Source: Octadecabacter algicola (GTDB taxonomy: Bacteria > Pseudomonadota > Alphaproteobacteria > Rhodobacterales > Rhodobacteraceae). Taken from it: DNA of 64,000 nucleotides. The notes beneath the pieces were generated by a model. The model made no database searches and was not told the origin of the DNA. It was given only the letters and a program-made list of their open reading frames with translations. Location of the stretch: contig NZ_JAKGAR010000002.1 of NCBI RefSeq assembly GCF_021532625.1, forward strand, positions 1 to 64,000, read 5' to 3'. Both the position numbers and the translations under genes were made by a program. Shown here in pieces: positions 62,177 to 64,000 of the stretch (positions are counted from its first letter, which is position 1; each line of letters opens with the position of its first letter).

Positions 62177-64000
62177 ATGCGCCTCTCTACCCTTCTTGTC
62201 CGTCTCGGTGTGTTCCTAGTGGCCGCAATTCTCTGCGGTATTGGTGCGCGCATTATTGTTTCAACCGTCGAAGCACGATCCGTCGAAGCGGTTGAAATGT
62301 CGTTTGAAGAACACGGGCATGAATTTGCTACGGTGATTGGGGATGGCCTACAGGTTATCTTGGAAGGCGAAGCCCCATCAGAAGCGATGCGGTTCCGCGC
62401 AATTTCGACGGCAGGCGGGATGGTCGATGCGAGCCGCGTCATCGACAACATGACTGTCACCGTGACCGACTCACTGCAGGCGCCAGAATTCTCTTTGGAG
62501 ATTTTACGCAATGACAGCGGGATCTCCATCATTGGGCTGATCCCAGCAGCCTCTGATCACGAACAGCTTACCGAGACGCTCGCGGGCCTTTCAGGAGAGG
62601 ACGGTAACTTTGCTGATTTCCTTGAAACGGCTGATTACGACATACCGCTGGATTGGGAAACGTCTGTAGATTTCGCCTTGCGCGCATTGCGTCAATTGCC
62701 ACGGTCAAAAATATCGGTGCGAGCAGGAAGCGTTGCCGTAGAAGCTATTTCAGACTCGCCGGAACAAAAGGCCCAATTAGAAACTGGACTGCGCAGAACA
62801 GCACCTGAGGATCTGTTGATCACGCTTGATATCTCGGCGCCTCGCCCTGTGGTTTCACCCTTTGTAACACGCTTCATTATCGACGACGAAGGCGCGCGAT
62901 TTGACAGTTGTGTTGCTGACACTGCGGCATCGGAACGCCGGATAGTCGCGGCTGCCCAAGCGGCGGGTGCCGAAGGGCGTTTGGGGTGCACAATTGCACT
63001 TGGGTCGCCGACAGTGCGCTGGGCGGATGCGGTTACTATGTCGATTGCGGCACTAGAAGAACTGGGCGGCGGTACGGTTACGTTCTCGGATGCGGATGTT
63101 ACGTTTGTTGCAAACCCTGGTGCGGTTGAGGGCAACTTTGACCGTATTGCAGGCGAGTTGGAAAATTCGTTGCCAGAAGTGTTTGCGCTTGAGGCGATCT
63201 TGCCCGCCGCTCCGAGTGAGATTAGCGAAGGGCCGCCACAATTTATCGCAACCCTGAGCCCTGAAGGTCTGGTTCAGCTGCGAGGACGTGTCTCGGATGA
63301 TCTGCTGAACTCTACAGCGGAGAATTTCGCCCGCGCCAAGTTCGGCTCGTCCGAAATATCGATGGCAACGCGAGTCGTTGACGGGCTTCCGAACGGTTGG
63401 GCCATTCGCGTGTTGGCCGGTGTTGAAGCATTGTCGAAGCTATCAAATGGGTCTGTCACGGTGGAACCTGAATCAGTCGTCGTGCGCGGGAATTCTGGAT
63501 CGGAAGAAGCCGGCGCTGAGATCACGCGCTTGTTGATCGATAAACTTGGCAGTTCGGAAGAATTTGAAGTCGACGTGACTTATGTTGAGGCCCTCGATCC
63601 GATTGCATCTTTGCCGACCGAAGAAGAATGTCTTGCGGGGATTGAGGCTGTAACCCAAGCTCGTAAGATCACGTTTGAACCAAGCTCCGCTACGATCGCT
63701 GGGGCCGGTGCGGCGATCTTGGATGACATTGCCGAAGTGCTGCAACGCTGCGCGGATCTGCGGGTAGAAATTGCGGGCTACACCGATAGCCAAGGGTCCG
63801 AGGATGGCAATCAACGCCTGAGCCAACAACGAGCCGATGCCGTTCTGGACGGGTTGCGTGTGCGTCGCGTCCCAGTGTCGCGTTTCCGTGCGGTTGGCTA
63901 TGGTGAGGCCAATCCGATTGCCGACAACGAAACCGCCGAAGGCCGCGAAGCGAACCGCAGAATTGAGTTTTCGCTGATCGTACCCGAGAGCACCGAAGAG
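62177..64000 (+). CDS. OmpA family protein with BON-like repeats, cut by window end
   Basis: The reading frame is open to the last base, so at least 608 residues; the stop lies outside the window. A signal-anchor is at residues 5-30 (LLVRLGVFLVAAILCGIGAR). Between about residues 60 and 480 come repeats with a BON-like pattern (ISIIGLIPAASDHEQLTETL is one). From about residue 496 the OmpA C-terminal domain follows, with ITFEPSSATIAGAGAAILDD and EIAGYTDSQGSEDGNQRLSQ and NRRIEFSL, which binds peptidoglycan. It is likely an envelope-spanning protein. GAAGGACG lies before the ATG. Confidence 0.88.
   Translation, partial: MRLSTLLVRLGVFLVAAILCGIGARIIVSTVEARSVEAVEMSFEEHGHEFATVIGDGLQVILEGEAPSEAMRFRAISTAGGMVDASRVIDNMTVTVTDSLQAPEFSLEILRNDSGISIIGLIPAASDHEQLTETLAGLSGEDGNFADFLETADYDIPLDWETSVDFALRALRQLPRSKISVRAGSVAVEAISDSPEQKAQLETGLRRTAPEDLLITLDISAPRPVVSPFVTRFIIDDEGARFDSCVADTAASERRIVAAAQAAGAEGRLGCTIALGSPTVRWADAVTMSIAALEELGGGTVTFSDADVTFVANPGAVEGNFDRIAGELENSLPEVFALEAILPAAPSEISEGPPQFIATLSPEGLVQLRGRVSDDLLNSTAENFARAKFGSSEISMATRVVDGLPNGWAIRVLAGVEALSKLSNGSVTVEPESVVVRGNSGSEEAGAEITRLLIDKLGSSEEFEVDVTYVEALDPIASLPTEEECLAGIEAVTQARKITFEPSSATIAGAGAAILDDIAEVLQRCADLRVEIAGYTDSQGSEDGNQRLSQQRADAVLDGLRVRRVPVSRFRAVGYGEANPIADNETAEGREANRRIEFSLIVPESTEE

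Overview
The window is a chromosome segment of an alphaproteobacterium, most likely a marine Rhodobacteraceae (roseobacter-type) species. This rests on recognised gene content, not a database search: a TRAP transporter operon, a form II CO-dehydrogenase-like molybdenum hydroxylase cluster, the order uvrC-pgsA-moaD-moaE, a 44-residue aa3 oxidase subunit IV, plant-type GshA, an ETF-ubiquinone oxidoreductase and several small families common in that group. Genes are dense, often overlap by 4 nt (ATGA) and lie on both strands. I see no rRNA, tRNA, CRISPR, prophage or intact insertion sequence.

Layout. 1-2.8 kb: aminotransferase, NnrU-type and YbaN-type membrane proteins. 2.8-7.8 kb (minus): TRAP permeases and binding protein, an AbrB-type membrane protein and a GntR regulator. 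7.9-14.3 kb: a GAF/Fis regulator without an AAA+ domain, then coxG-, coxS-, coxL- and coxM-like genes and an XdhC-like maturation factor. A perfect 8-bp inverted repeat sits between regulator and enzyme genes. 14.4-19.3 kb: lipoprotein lytic transglycosylase, two-gene ABC exporter, S49 peptidase, a tiny cysteine-rich membrane protein and a cation antiporter. 19.6-24.5 kb: uvrC, pgsA, moaD, moaE, tag and an EAL protein. 24.6-28.4 kb: phaA-phaB, two tiny related genes, a LysR regulator and a YdcH-type protein. 28.5-35.5 kb: tRNA methyltransferase, DUF2007 protein, polyprenyl synthase, ispE, a TPR protein, ETF-QO and greA. 35.5-42.7 kb: membrane protein, acetyltransferase, mobA, AzlCD exporter, a lipoprotein with oxidase subunit IV, an Lrp-type regulator with palindromic sites, glutamine amidotransferase and an MBL hydrolase. 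42.8-53.3 kb: acyl-CoA dehydrogenase, Sua5, YqgE, DsbD-type protein, RND pump and adaptor, moaB and a divergent uracil-DNA-glycosylase-like protein. 53.4-57.6 kb: pyrB, three small membrane-protein genes, a dihydroorotase-like gene without metal ligands, and plsY. 57.7-64 kb: gshA, small genes, rsmE, ubiA and an OmpA-family gene cut by the window end.

How the genes fit together. Molybdenum cofactor genes (moaD, moaE, mobA, moaB, xdhC-like) are scattered through the window and could all serve the hydroxylase cluster. pyrB with its defective dihydroorotase partner looks like the aspartate transcarbamoylase plus pseudo-DHOase arrangement known from other bacteria. phaA-phaB make the PHB precursor, but no polymerase gene is present here.

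The observations I rate highest are the hydroxylase cluster with its unusual regulator and operator-like repeat, a hairpin that would bury the ribosome binding site of the ABC exporter, the pseudo-dihydroorotase operon with three membrane genes inside it, and the uracil-DNA-glycosylase-like protein with altered catalytic motifs. No wholly new system is proven.
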